A stretch of DNA of 64,000 nucleotides from Nocardia sp. alder85J (GTDB lineage: Bacteria > Actinomycetota > Actinomycetes > Mycobacteriales > Mycobacteriaceae): contig NZ_JAIUCZ020000005.1 of assembly GCF_020176955.2 (NCBI RefSeq), positions 434,001-498,000 on the forward strand, in the 5' to 3' direction. Positions 15,284 to 23,395 of the stretch are shown here, piece after piece. How positions within the stretch are numbered: position 1 is the first letter of the stretch; each line of letters opens with the position of its first letter. A program made the position numbers and the translations under genes. The notes beneath the pieces were generated by a model. It did not search any database, had not been told where the DNA came from, and worked only from the letters and a program-made list of their open reading frames with translations.

Positions 15284-16321
15284 ATGCCGCACGATTCCTC
15301 GCATACCGGGCCGCAGCGGGTGGTGGTGATCGTCGACGAGAATTCGAATCCGTTCGAACTCGGCTGTGCCATCGAGGTCTTCGGCCTGCGCCGCCCGGAG
15401 CTCGGCCGCGATCTGTACGAATTCCGGCTCTGCGCACCGGAACCGGAGACGCTGATGCGCGACGGCTTCTTCACGCTCACCGGTGTCGCGGACCTGGCGG
15501 CCGCCGAAGAGGCCGACACCCTGATCGTGCCGAATCGGCCGGATGTACAGGTGCCGCGCCGCCCCGAGGTCTCGGCCGCGATCCGCCGGGCGCGGGCGCG
15601 CGGCGCCCGGCTGGTCGGATTCTGTAGTGGCGCTTTCACACTCGCCGAGGCAGGCGTGCTGGAGGGGCGGCGCGCGACGACGCACTGGATGTGGGCGGAC
15701 CGCTTCCGGGCCCGCTTCCCCACCGTGCGGCTGGAACCCGAGGTGCTGTTCGTCGACGACGGTGACATCCTCACCGCCGCAGGCAGTTCCGCCGCACTGG
15801 ATCTGAGCCTGCACATCGTGCGCCGCGACCACGGCGCGGAGATCGCCAATGCGGTGAGCCGGCGCCTGGTGTTCGCGGCCCATCGCGACGGCGGGCAGCG
15901 GCAGTTCGTCGAACGTCCCGTCCCGCACATCCCCGACCGTTCGCTGGCGCCCGTGCTGGCCTGGGCGCAGCAACGGCTCGACACTCCGTTGACGGTCACG
16001 GATCTCGCGGCCCGCGCCGCCGTCAGCCCTGCCACCCTGCACCGCCGCTTCCGCGCCGAACTCGGCACCACTCCACTGGCCTGGTTGCTCGGTGAGCGGA
16101 TCACGTTGGCCTGCCGGCTGATCGAACAGGGCGAGGGCCGTTTCGAGATCGTCGCCCGGCGCACCGGACTGGGCACCGCTGCCCATCTGCGGACCGTCCT
16201 GCGCCGCCACACCGGCCTCGGACCGTCCCAGTACCGCCGCCGCTTCGGCCCGGCGCCGGAGCCCGGCCGGTCCGGTACCGCCGCCCCGCCCCGCGGCACC
16301 GGCACGCCGGCGCGCGGTTAG
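15284..16321 (+). CDS. GlxA-type AraC transcriptional regulator (DJ-1/PfpI domain plus AraC HTH)
   Basis: 345 aa. The N-terminal 190 residues are a DJ-1/PfpI-like sensor fold (RVVVIVDENSNPFELG ..., nucleophile-elbow region LVGFCSGAFTLAEAG, TTHW). The C-terminal part holds two AraC helix-turn-helices (LTVTDLAARAAVSPATLHRRF and EIVARRTGLGTAAHLRTVLRRH). A signalling role like GlxA is known for the family; the ligand is unknown. It has no visible Shine-Dalgarno and probably a leaderless mRNA. It is divergent from the cupin gene. Its last bases overlap the end of the convergent pseudogene. Confidence 0.88.
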   Translation: MPHDSSHTGPQRVVVIVDENSNPFELGCAIEVFGLRRPELGRDLYEFRLCAPEPETLMRDGFFTLTGVADLAAAEEADTLIVPNRPDVQVPRRPEVSAAIRRARARGARLVGFCSGAFTLAEAGVLEGRRATTHWMWADRFRARFPTVRLEPEVLFVDDGDILTAAGSSAALDLSLHIVRRDHGAEIANAVSRRLVFAAHRDGGQRQFVERPVPHIPDRSLAPVLAWAQQRLDTPLTVTDLAARAAVSPATLHRRFRAELGTTPLAWLLGERITLACRLIEQGEGRFEIVARRTGLGTAAHLRTVLRRHTGLGPSQYRRRFGPAPEPGRSGTAAPPRGTGTPARG

Positions 16322-16870
16322 CCGACCGTGTACGCCTCCACCAGGCCGAGTGCCATCCGCACCGGTGGCTCCCGCGCCTCGAGGTCACCGCGGTTGGTGG
16401 CGGCGACGGCGATGATGTTCTCGTCGGGCAGCGACCAGGCGGCCGCGGCCCACAGCGTATTGCTGCCGGTGTGGGTGTACCGCGGCCGCGCCGCCCCCCT
16501 CGACGGGGACCACGAACCATCCGGCGGCACAGCGCCCGTCCGGCGGCGTGTCGTGTAGCCGGGCCATGGTGCCGATCTCGAGCATCGACGGCTCACCGCG
16601 CGCCGGCGAGATGCCGGGCCAGGACATTGCGCCAATCGGCCGGCGTGCAGCACACCCGCCCGGACGGACCGGACACCGGCGGATTATCCGAATTGATCGC
16701 TTCCGGCGGGACGGGGTGATCGGCGTCGGTATGCCCCCAGGGCTGATCGAGGGGCCCCGGCGTACCGGGTGCGCCGAATCCCGCCGAGGTCATCCGCAGC
16801 GCAGGTGATGGTCGCGGCGGTAGTTCGCCAAGACCGCGCGGAGATCCCGCCGCATTTCCTCCGATCGGCT
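16318..16870 (-). pseudogene. Frameshifted serine beta-lactamase-family hydrolase remnant
   Basis: Three minus-strand frames together spell the C-terminal half of a penicillin-binding-protein-like serine hydrolase. One frame gives LRMTSAGFGAPGTPGPLDQPWGHT ... DNPPVSGPSGRVCCTPADWRNVLARHL (about 16594-16810, written in parts). The next gives MLEIGTMARLHDTPPDGRCAAGWFVVPV, and the third HTGSNTLWAAAAW and VAATNRGD to the stop at 16318. This needs frameshifts near 16600 and 16495. The N-terminal SxxK catalytic region is absent, so it cannot be functional. Confidence 0.7.
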
Positions 16871-16969
16871 GTCGCCCATTCATGAAAGCAACGATCACAC
16901 CGGGAGAACCAGCGACAGAACGACTTTCACAGCCGATCGACAACTCCGCGGCCGGGCGAGCCGAACACC

Positions 16970-17164
16970 TCACCACCGAGTGCGGGGCACGTCGAATTCG
17001 GCGCACAGCGCGCGCCAGACATCACGCGGATCCGCACCCGCCTCGATGGCCTGGGCGCCGGTGCGGCCGCCCATGGACAGCAGCGTGTGGTCGGCGAGCA
17101 GGGCGTCGCCACGGGCCACGCCGAACTCGGTGTGCAACAACTCCTGGAATTCGGTCAAGCGCAC
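16970..17164 (-). CDS. DUF3046 family small protein
   Basis: A 64-aa protein with the DUF3046 pattern: RLTEFQELLHTEFGVARGDAL at the N-terminus, LLSMGGRTGAQAIEAGADPRDVWRALC in the middle, and a final DVP. Members are short actinobacterial proteins of unknown function, usually encoded directly upstream of recA (Rv2738c in Mycobacterium tuberculosis). Here it is separated from recA by 6 kb and inverted, next to degraded genes, which points to a local rearrangement. No clear promoter is visible. Confidence 0.8.
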   Translation of the reverse strand: MRLTEFQELLHTEFGVARGDALLADHTLLSMGGRTGAQAIEAGADPRDVWRALCAEFDVPRTRW

Positions 17165-17212
17165 CGCGTCAGGGTACTCGGCCCGGCCTCGCGCTCCGGC
17201 AGCGGACCGGCA

Positions 17213-17659
17213 TCAGAAGAACCCACAGGTGGGTGCCTCACCGTAGGGGGCCGGCGCGTCCTGCGCGCCGGTCGGTGCGTACACCTCCAGCCGGATGCCG
17301 TCGGGGTCGGTGAAGAAAATGCCACCGGAGGCCGCCCCTTCCCGATGGGCCACCACCCCCTCGTGCACGAGATCGACCCCCAGTTCCCGCAGCACCGTCT
17401 CGACGGCACGGACCTGGTCGAGATTCACCACCTGGAACGACAGGTGATGCAGCCCAGGGCTTTCCGCCGAGAAGGCACCCGCGCTCTGCTGCCACAACGT
17501 GAGCCGGAGCTCCCCCTCGACCCCGAGGAAGGCGAAATGATCGGCGCCACCGAGCAGGTCGAAGCCGAGTGCCCGGCGATAAAAGTCCACCGAGCGTCCG
17601 AGATCGGTGACATTGAGTCCGATGTGGCCGGTGGCGAGCAGGGGTGCAACGGCGGTCAC
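17213..17659 (-). CDS. Glyoxalase/VOC superfamily protein
   Basis: A 148-aa VOC protein with two beta-alpha-beta modules: GHIGLNVTDLGRSVDFYRRAL at 11-31 with the first metal His, then GLHHLSFQV (second His region) and IFFTDPDGIRLEVYAP (Glu ligand). This resembles catechol-dioxygenase-like or fosfomycin-resistance-like VOC enzymes. It is divergent from a CGNR regulator with a 111-bp region holding repeated operator-like half-sites, so it is the likely regulated target. On the minus strand TTGACG is followed after about 17 nt by a TAGGTT-type -10. Confidence 0.85.
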   Translation of the reverse strand: MTAVAPLLATGHIGLNVTDLGRSVDFYRRALGFDLLGGADHFAFLGVEGELRLTLWQQSAGAFSAESPGLHHLSFQVVNLDQVRAVETVLRELGVDLVHEGVVAHREGAASGGIFFTDPDGIRLEVYAPTGAQDAPAPYGEAPTCGFF

Positions 17660-17680
17660 GGCAATCCTCCCGAGATTCGA

Positions 17681-17763
17681 ATAACCACTGTGTCGATTTC
17701 AACGGTTATAACCTAACGTCACACCCCGCCACTCGTCAACCATTCAACCCATTTCAGCGGTTA
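17681..17763. promoter_or_regulatory. Divergent promoter region with repeated operator half-sites
   Basis: ATTTCA[A/G]CGGTTA occurs as a direct repeat at 17696-17708 and 17751-17763. The first copy is part of the palindrome GGTTATAACC (17704-17713), and an inverted ATAACC lies at 17681-17686. The stretch is much more AT-rich than its surroundings. It is a probable binding region for the CGNR regulator, controlling itself and the VOC gene. Confidence 0.55.
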
Positions 17764-17770
17764 CTATGGT

Positions 17771-18325
17771 GTGCATGGACCTGCCCCGCGACGTCTCCGG
17801 TTAACCTCAGGCGTGCTCGATCCCCGCCCGCACCTCGGCGAACCGCTCGCGCTGGACCTGCTGAACACCCGCTGGATGACCACCGACGGGCCACAGGATC
17901 TGCTGCGTGACGTGGCCGGACTGAGCTGCTGGTTGTCCACCAACGGACTCGCCGGTCCCGCCGACGAGCCGACACTGCACGCGCTCCGCACCACCCGCGA
18001 CGCGATCCGGGCCGCCGTCCACGGCGAGTCGATCGAGGCCCTGAACGAGGTCCTCGATCGGGGCCGCATCCGCCGCACCCTCACCGCGACCGGTCCCGCC
18101 GACGTCCCCGAGATTCCCGCGCCGGAATGGCGGCCCGGCTGGCTGGCCACCGACAACCTGCTCCACCTGCTCACCGAGGCGCCGCACCGCGTCAAACAGT
18201 GCGACCACCCGCACTGCATCCTGTACTTCTACGACACCTCCAAGAACGGCACGCGGCGCTGGCATTCCATGGCCACCTGCGGCAATCGGGTCAAGGCCGC
18301 CCGGCACCAGGCGAAGAAACCCTGA
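17771..18325 (+). CDS. CGNR zinc-finger / ABATE-domain regulator
   Basis: 184 aa. The N-terminal ABATE domain is recognised by GEPLALDLLNTRWM and the DLLRD...LSCWL helix region. The C-terminal zinc finger is CDHPHCILYFYDTSKNGTRRW followed by the eponymous CGNR (MATCGNRVKAARH). Such proteins are stress-linked DNA-binding regulators in actinobacteria. The GTG at 17771 is the longest start; a GTG at 17813 (LDPRPHLGEPLAL) fits the domain start equally well. TACTAT just upstream may be its -10 box. Confidence 0.85.
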   Translation: MHGPAPRRLRLTSGVLDPRPHLGEPLALDLLNTRWMTTDGPQDLLRDVAGLSCWLSTNGLAGPADEPTLHALRTTRDAIRAAVHGESIEALNEVLDRGRIRRTLTATGPADVPEIPAPEWRPGWLATDNLLHLLTEAPHRVKQCDHPHCILYFYDTSKNGTRRWHSMATCGNRVKAARHQAKKP

Positions 18326-18388
18326 GACCGGCTCGGGCCTTCCCAGGACCGGCCGGTCCGGAAAGCCCGGTGCGGGCAGGATGTCGGC

Positions 18389-19147
18389 ATGAGGTCTGCC
18401 GCCGAGTCCCTGATCCTGGACCTGATCACCGAATTCCGGTTCGCGGTGGAGCGAGGCAGACCCCGCGAGATGGCCGCGCTGATGTGCGACGAGGAAGCAC
18501 AGCAGTTCCTGGACAACGTGTCCGACCCCGACTCCGAGGGATACGCCGAGCCACCCGGTGAACCGACCTTCGAGGTCTCGTCCGTCCGAGTCCTCGGAAA
18601 CCTCGCCCTGGCGCGGATCATTCACGCACCGGACCGCACCACCACCCTCTTCTTCCGGCACGAGGCCGGCCGATGGACGGTATGCGCGGACGCCGTCGAG
18701 GACCTGTCCGTCGAACAGCTCGAGGACGACGTGTGGCCCGCACCGCCGGCGGACGCGACCACGCTGATGCGCACGGTGCACGAGCTGCGACGCACCCCGA
18801 TCGGCCGCCTGACGGTCGAAGACGTCCGCTGCCTGCTCCAGCAGCACGAAGGCGTCGACATCCTGTTGCCGCGAGCAGCCATCCGACTCGGCTGGAATCC
18901 ACTGGCCGCGGGCGACCTGTTCCCCGGCGATCTACTGCTCGCCGTACTCCGGATCGGCCCCGAACACTGGGCCCGGGATCCCGTGTCACTCGTGCGCATC
19001 CGGCATGCCGTCGGCACGGTGCGCGACCTGGGCGACCTGACCGAGCACGACGCACCGCACGACGAAATATGGCGCGAGACAACAGAATTCCTGGCAACAC
19101 TGCCCGCCGAGCAGCCGAGCGGAGCAACCGGCGTCACGGGCGAGTGA
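18389..19147 (+). CDS. Two-domain protein: NTF2-like N-terminus plus CdiI-type immunity-like C-terminus
   Basis: 252 aa, no close family known to me as a whole. Residues 1-115 look like a small NTF2/DUF4878-type fold (FRFAVERGRPREMAALMCDEE ... GRWTVCADAVED). The C-terminal half (TVHELRRTPIGRLTVEDVRCLL ... NPLAAGDLFPGDLLLAVLRI, then PEHW) resembles contact-dependent growth inhibition immunity proteins, which share the pattern pIgeLtvedlr / plaeGDfypGDLL. No toxin gene is adjacent, so it may be an orphan immunity gene. The assignment is from remembered patterns, so only moderately sure. Confidence 0.6.
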   Translation: MRSAAESLILDLITEFRFAVERGRPREMAALMCDEEAQQFLDNVSDPDSEGYAEPPGEPTFEVSSVRVLGNLALARIIHAPDRTTTLFFRHEAGRWTVCADAVEDLSVEQLEDDVWPAPPADATTLMRTVHELRRTPIGRLTVEDVRCLLQQHEGVDILLPRAAIRLGWNPLAAGDLFPGDLLLAVLRIGPEHWARDPVSLVRIRHAVGTVRDLGDLTEHDAPHDEIWRETTEFLATLPAEQPSGATGVTGE

Positions 19148-19315
19148 CACTCGCAGACCAGCCTGGCCGACGAGACACACCGGAGTCCGGTGAACACCGA
19201 CACCGCACGTCGGATCCGGCGAATGCCGACGGCGCACACCGGAGTCCGATGAGCGCCGTCGGGCCACTCGGCCCGCCTGCGATGATGCCGCCGCCCGACG
19301 CCATATCCTGCACCC

Positions 19316-19729
19316 ATGACCCCTGCGCCGGTCAGCGCGCCGCACCGGCGCAGAAACCGTGTGGGCCTGCTCGCCCTCGCGATCGCGGCAGCCGCCTTGG
19401 GCACGACCACTCACCCGTTCGACCGGGCCGCCATCGTCATGGTGACCGTCTTCGCGGTCGCGGCCCTGGTCCGCGCACTGCTCACCCCCGACCGGCCGCG
19501 CCGTCTCGACGCCCGGATGGTGCGCGGCCTCGCACTCTGGATCGGCCTGGCCACCGCCCTACTGGCGTGGGAGTTGTTCACCTGGTCGCACCAGCCCCGC
19601 TGGTCGGTGCCGGACCCCGCCCACCCCACCTTCTCGACACTGCTCAGCCCCTACCTCACCCACGGACCGCTCCGCTTCGCCGGCTGGCTCACCTGGCTCG
19701 GCCTCGGCTGGATGCTGGTGCGCCAATGA
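19316..19729 (+). CDS. Hypothetical multipass membrane protein
   Basis: 137 aa, unrecognised. After a short basic N-terminus there are four hydrophobic segments, at about 16-33, 41-59, 69-90 and 117-136, separated by short Arg/Pro loops (TPDRPRRLDAR). The final residues are GWMLVRQ. It is the first of three small genes joined by ATGA overlaps, so the three products are probably made together and may form one membrane assembly. Function unknown. Confidence 0.7.
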   Translation: MTPAPVSAPHRRRNRVGLLALAIAAAALGTTTHPFDRAAIVMVTVFAVAALVRALLTPDRPRRLDARMVRGLALWIGLATALLAWELFTWSHQPRWSVPDPAHPTFSTLLSPYLTHGPLRFAGWLTWLGLGWMLVRQ

Positions 19730-20028
19730 GCCGGCGACACAACCGGAGATACCTGTCCGCCGGATACCGAGATGACATCGAGCAATCGGCCCGGTTGTCG
19801 CGCACCGCGGCGATCACCAAGGCGCACCAGCGTGATCAGCACGACCCGCAACCACCAGCGGCCGTCCCGCCGCACAACCAGCATCAGCGCGACCCACAAC
19901 CATCAGCGGGCGCCCAGCAGCACAACCACAACGGGCACGACCTGCGCCAACCCGCCATTGCCCAGCGGCACGACCATGATCGGCACAGCCCACTGCCGTC
20001 GGCGAATCCGAGGCCGACGGCCGGATGA
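19726..20028 (+). CDS. Hypothetical His/Gln/Pro-rich low-complexity protein
   Basis: 100 aa, overlapping the gene before it (ATGA at 19726-19729) and the gene after it (ATGA at 20025-20028). The first 35 residues look folded and basic (SRRHNRRYLSAGYRDDIEQSA). The rest is low-complexity with repeated blocks such as DQHDPQPPAA and HQRDPQPSAG and many histidines, which could bind metal. No transmembrane segment is visible. The unbroken frame and double overlap support a real gene, though the low-complexity part could drift freely. Confidence 0.55.
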   Translation: MSRRHNRRYLSAGYRDDIEQSARLSRTAAITKAHQRDQHDPQPPAAVPPHNQHQRDPQPSAGAQQHNHNGHDLRQPAIAQRHDHDRHSPLPSANPRPTAG

Positions 20029-20225
20029 ACGACAGGCAGCTCTCGATCATCGGTTTCGCCACGGTACTCGCCGTGGCCATCGCCGCTGCCCTGGTGTCCC
20101 GGTGGCAGCGCGCGAAGGTGGCCTCACTCACCGAGGTCGTCGACTGTCTCACCAGTACCCGCGTCCTGCGTGCGATCGCCGTGGCGCTGTGGGCATTGCT
20201 GGGATGGCACTTCCTCGCCCGCTGA
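20025..20225 (+). CDS. Small membrane protein, DUF6186-like
   Basis: 66 aa with two hydrophobic helices: IIGFATVLAVAIAAALVS at about 8-25, and AIAVALWALLGWHFLAR at the C-terminus. A polar segment between them contains SLTEVVDCLTSTRVLRA. The Trp-x(n)-GWHFLAR end is typical of small actinobacterial proteins annotated DUF6186; this match is from memory. It is the third member of the overlapping three-gene set. Confidence 0.65.
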   Translation: MNDRQLSIIGFATVLAVAIAAALVSRWQRAKVASLTEVVDCLTSTRVLRAIAVALWALLGWHFLAR

Positions 20226-20384
20226 CAGCGCTGAGCACCTCCACTCCGACGAGTCCGGACGGTTTCCCCTCACGTGGTGAAGACATCCGCCGACCAGGGT
20301 CCGCCACAGCCACGATGACGACCGCACCGCCCGAACCGGTGCACTGCTCCTGACGGAATACAGCGACCACTCATGCCTTCTGCC

Positions 20385-20610
20385 GGACAAGCGGCCCGGC
20401 GGCAGATCTGGACCGGATCCGCGACCTCCGCCGCGACGCCAACACGGCGTCGGGCCGGATCACCGGGAATCCACACCACCGCCCCCTGCCTGACAGCATC
20501 ACCGAAGGGCGACATCAGGATCGAACGACCTCGGCGGCCAGCATGATTCGCGAGTCCCAGTGGTGACCACCGCCGGAAACGGTGACGATCGGTATACCCG
20601 CCACCGGCGG
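20385..20610 (-). pseudogene. Decayed tandem copy of the 3' end of the glycosyltransferase gene
   Basis: This stretch aligns by eye with 20745-20945, the end of the intact neighbour. Shared segments include TCCGCGACCTCCGCCGC and GACGGTGACGATCGG-like motifs. On the minus strand it still reads NHAGRRGRSILM...DAVRQ...GDPARRR..., against the intact NRAARQGGSILV...DAVLR...GDPAYRR. Further similarity continues into 20310-20384, matching 20617-20740. Frameshifts and missing blocks show it is not coding. Confidence 0.7.
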
Positions 20611-20696
20611 TCGCGCACGCCCGGTGCCGCCACCGTAATGAACGCACCCCGAACCGGGGTACTGCTCCGGCGGAATCCGGGCGAGCGCCGACCCGG

Positions 20697-21860
20697 CTAC
20701 CGGGCCCGGACCGTCTCCCGCACCCGGTGACAGATCTCGACCGGGTCCGCGACCTCCGCCGCGGTGGCCGCCGCCGCGGTGGCCGCCCGGCGATAGGCCG
20801 GATCACCGAGGATCCGCAGCACCGCATCCCGTACGGCGGCACCGTCGAAAGGCCGGACCAGAATCGAACCACCTTGGCGGGCAGCACGATTCGCCAGCTC
20901 CCATTGGTCGCCCCCACCGGGGACGGTGACGATCGGCACGCCCGCGGCCAGCGTCTTCGCCAGCAGCCCGTGCCCGCCACCACCGACGACCACATCGGCG
21001 TGCGTCAGCAGTTCGTCCTGACGGCCCAGCCCCGCGGTGGCCCAGGGAGGGATCGCGGAAGGCGGCGTGTCCAGCATCGACACCACCACGCGCACACCGG
21101 CCCCGTCGAGCGCCGCCAGCACCGTCTCGGCCATGCTCACCACGCCGGTCGCAGCAGTCGACGGCGCCACCATGACCAGGGGTTCGTCACCCGGGGGCAG
21201 CGGCAGCACCACGTCGGTCGGCTCCCACAGCAACGGGCCGACCACCTCCGCCTCGGCGGGCCAGTCCGGGCGCGGCAACTCCAGTGCGGGCAATGTCGCG
21301 ATCAGCCGGGCGGCGGGCCCCGGATCAGCCTCGGGCAGGCCGACACTCACCCGCGCCGCACCCCGCTGCCGATCGCCGAGCGCGATCGCCTTCGCGGTCA
21401 TCCTGCGCAGCAACGCATCCCGCGCGCGACCTCGCAGCCCGACCCCCGCAGCGAGCCCACTTCCGATGGGCGGCAGGCCGGTGGAAGGCAGGTACAGCGG
21501 ATGCGGCGCCAACTCCACCCACGGCAGACTCAGTCGCTCGGCCGCCAGTCCGCCACCGACGGTCAGCACATCCGAGACCACCAGATCCGGCCGCCACTCA
21601 CGCAGATCCGGCAGGATCTCGGTGGAGATGTGGGCGGCCCGCTCATGGATCCGCGCACCGGCATCGGCATCGTCGTCCCCGGCACGCGGTGCCAGCCCCT
21701 TCAGCCGCAGTACCTCGATCCCGGCTCCGGTGGCCGCCTCGAACCAGCGCGGGCTGGTGAACAGCACCGGCTCGTCGCCCGCCGCGCGTAGTCGCAGGCA
21801 CAGCGCGATCGCCGGAAACGCATGCCCCGGATCCGGCCCCGCCACCACTGCCACTCGCAT
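20697..21860 (-). CDS. UGT/MGT-type glycosyltransferase (GT1-like, GT-B fold)
   Basis: 387 aa. The N-terminal domain begins MRVAVVAGPDPGHAFPAIAL, the usual acceptor-side start with a GxxGH-like loop. The C-terminal donor-binding half contains HADVVVGGGGHGLLAKTLAAGVPIV and PGGGDQWELANR, matching the UDP-sugar binding signature of macrolide- and glycolipid-type glycosyltransferases. The start at 21860 was chosen because the 32 codons above it lack similarity. Acceptor unknown. A decayed duplicate of its 3' end lies immediately downstream. Confidence 0.85.
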   Translation of the reverse strand: MRVAVVAGPDPGHAFPAIALCLRLRAAGDEPVLFTSPRWFEAATGAGIEVLRLKGLAPRAGDDDADAGARIHERAAHISTEILPDLREWRPDLVVSDVLTVGGGLAAERLSLPWVELAPHPLYLPSTGLPPIGSGLAAGVGLRGRARDALLRRMTAKAIALGDRQRGAARVSVGLPEADPGPAARLIATLPALELPRPDWPAEAEVVGPLLWEPTDVVLPLPPGDEPLVMVAPSTAATGVVSMAETVLAALDGAGVRVVVSMLDTPPSAIPPWATAGLGRQDELLTHADVVVGGGGHGLLAKTLAAGVPIVTVPGGGDQWELANRAARQGGSILVRPFDGAAVRDAVLRILGDPAYRRAATAAAATAAEVADPVEICHRVRETVRAR

Positions 21861-22189
21861 GCCCACACCCTGCCATACCGTCCGGCCCGAAAACGAGAGC
21901 GGGCGACATCCCGCACCCGTTCCTGTCCGGACTTCGCGTGCGGCAATTGTTTCCACAGGTCACGGCGATTTTCACCGGACAGCGGCTACCTGATCGAGCG
22001 CCGCCGATCCCTCCGCTGCGGCGAGCGGGACCTGCGATCACACCGATCCGCGCAGTCCGGGCCCAGCGTCCCCAGAATTCGAGCAACGGCATGTGCGGCG
22101 CCGGGCCGGATCGTGGAGAGTCGATCGACGGCTCGTGAAGCGGTGGCCGAGTACCGAATTCCCAACGTCGAGTGCCGCGCGGTCCGGGC
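21861..22189. other. Intergenic region without recognised gene
   Basis: It lies between the 3' end of the desaturase and the 5' end of the glycosyltransferase, both on the minus strand. It should hold the glycosyltransferase promoter. I see no convincing terminator, repeat or small gene in it. Confidence 0.5.
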
Positions 22190-23395
22190 CTATCGGCGGT
22201 GTTCGCGGCGCAGGCGCAAGGCCGTGCGCAGGCCACGGCCGACGGCGCCGTCGGCGGCGATCGCATGGGGCCCGGCGAACCTTCGTTCCGAGGCCGTCTC
22301 CGGCGCGTCGTCGGAGGTCGCGATGAGAAAGCGGTCCGGCAGGGCGAGTTTGTGGATGGTGCGCATGACCAGAAGGTATTGGCGCAGCAGCGGGCCGCTG
22401 GTGTAAGGCAGGTCGTATTTGTCGCAGAGGGCCCGCACTCGCACCGCGATCTCGGGATAGCGGTTACTGGGCAGATCGGGGAACAGGTGGTGTTCGATCT
22501 GATGACTCAGATGGCCGCTCAGAAAGGCCAGCACCGGCCCGGCGTCGAAATTGGCGCTGCCCAGCATCTGCCGCAGGTACCATTCGGCGCCGGTCTCGTC
22601 CTCGAAGGCGGCGGCCGTGAATTTCTCCGCGCCGTCGGGAAAGTGACCACAGAAGATCACCATGTAGGCCCAGATGTTGCGCAGGACGTTCGCGGTGACT
22701 CCGGCGGCCAGCGTGCGCCGCCAGCGCCGGCCGCTCAGCGCGGGCAACAACACGTAGTCCTTGGCGAGCTGGCGCGCGATCTTCCCGGACAGCAGCTTGG
22801 CCTGCTCGAATTTCTCGGTCCGCGTCGTGGCCCGAGCGTGTTCGGCATCGAGGCCGTGGATGGCGATTCCCCACTCGAAAGCGACCGCCAGCAGCAGATT
22901 CTGCAACGGCTGCAACAGCATGAACGGCCGCCACCGCTGGTCGCGGGTCACCCGCATCACACCGAAGCCGATATCGTCGTCCATGCCCAGCACATTGGTG
23001 AACACGTGATGGCGGTAGTTGTGCGCATGACGCCATTGCGCCGACGAACCGGCCATATCCCATTCCCAAGTGGTGGAATGGATTTCGGGATCGTTCATCC
23101 AATCCCATTGACCGTGACCGACATTGTGGCCGATCTCCATGTTCTCGATGCTCTTCGCCGCGGACAGGGCGACCGTACCCACCGTCCAGCCGACTTTGCC
23201 GCGACTGGCAGCGATGACCAGCCGGGACACCACGTCGAGAGCCCGCTGGGACGCGATGGTACGGCGGATGTACTTCGCGTCCCGTGCACCGCGCCGGTCC
23301 TCGATATCCGCACGGATCGCGTCGAGTTCACGCCCCAGCGCTTCGATATCGGCCCCGCTCAGATGCGCGTAGACAGCGATGTCGGTAATTGCCAT
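22190..23395 (-). CDS. Membrane fatty-acid (acyl-CoA/linoleoyl-type) desaturase
   Basis: Di-iron desaturase, 401 aa, that inserts double bonds into acyl chains at the membrane. All three histidine clusters are present: HNVGHGQW near 105, HNYRHH near 140 and HQIEHHLFP near 310. A hydrophobic stretch after ANVLRNIWAYMVIFC is membrane-embedded. It resembles mycobacterial DesA3 and related acyl-CoA desaturases. The ATG at 23395 follows GAGGGT; the frame is open 49 codons upstream but unsupported. It needs a reductase partner, and none is adjacent. Confidence 0.9.
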   Translation of the reverse strand: MAITDIAVYAHLSGADIEALGRELDAIRADIEDRRGARDAKYIRRTIASQRALDVVSRLVIAASRGKVGWTVGTVALSAAKSIENMEIGHNVGHGQWDWMNDPEIHSTTWEWDMAGSSAQWRHAHNYRHHVFTNVLGMDDDIGFGVMRVTRDQRWRPFMLLQPLQNLLLAVAFEWGIAIHGLDAEHARATTRTEKFEQAKLLSGKIARQLAKDYVLLPALSGRRWRRTLAAGVTANVLRNIWAYMVIFCGHFPDGAEKFTAAAFEDETGAEWYLRQMLGSANFDAGPVLAFLSGHLSHQIEHHLFPDLPSNRYPEIAVRVRALCDKYDLPYTSGPLLRQYLLVMRTIHKLALPDRFLIATSDDAPETASERRFAGPHAIAADGAVGRGLRTALRLRREHRR

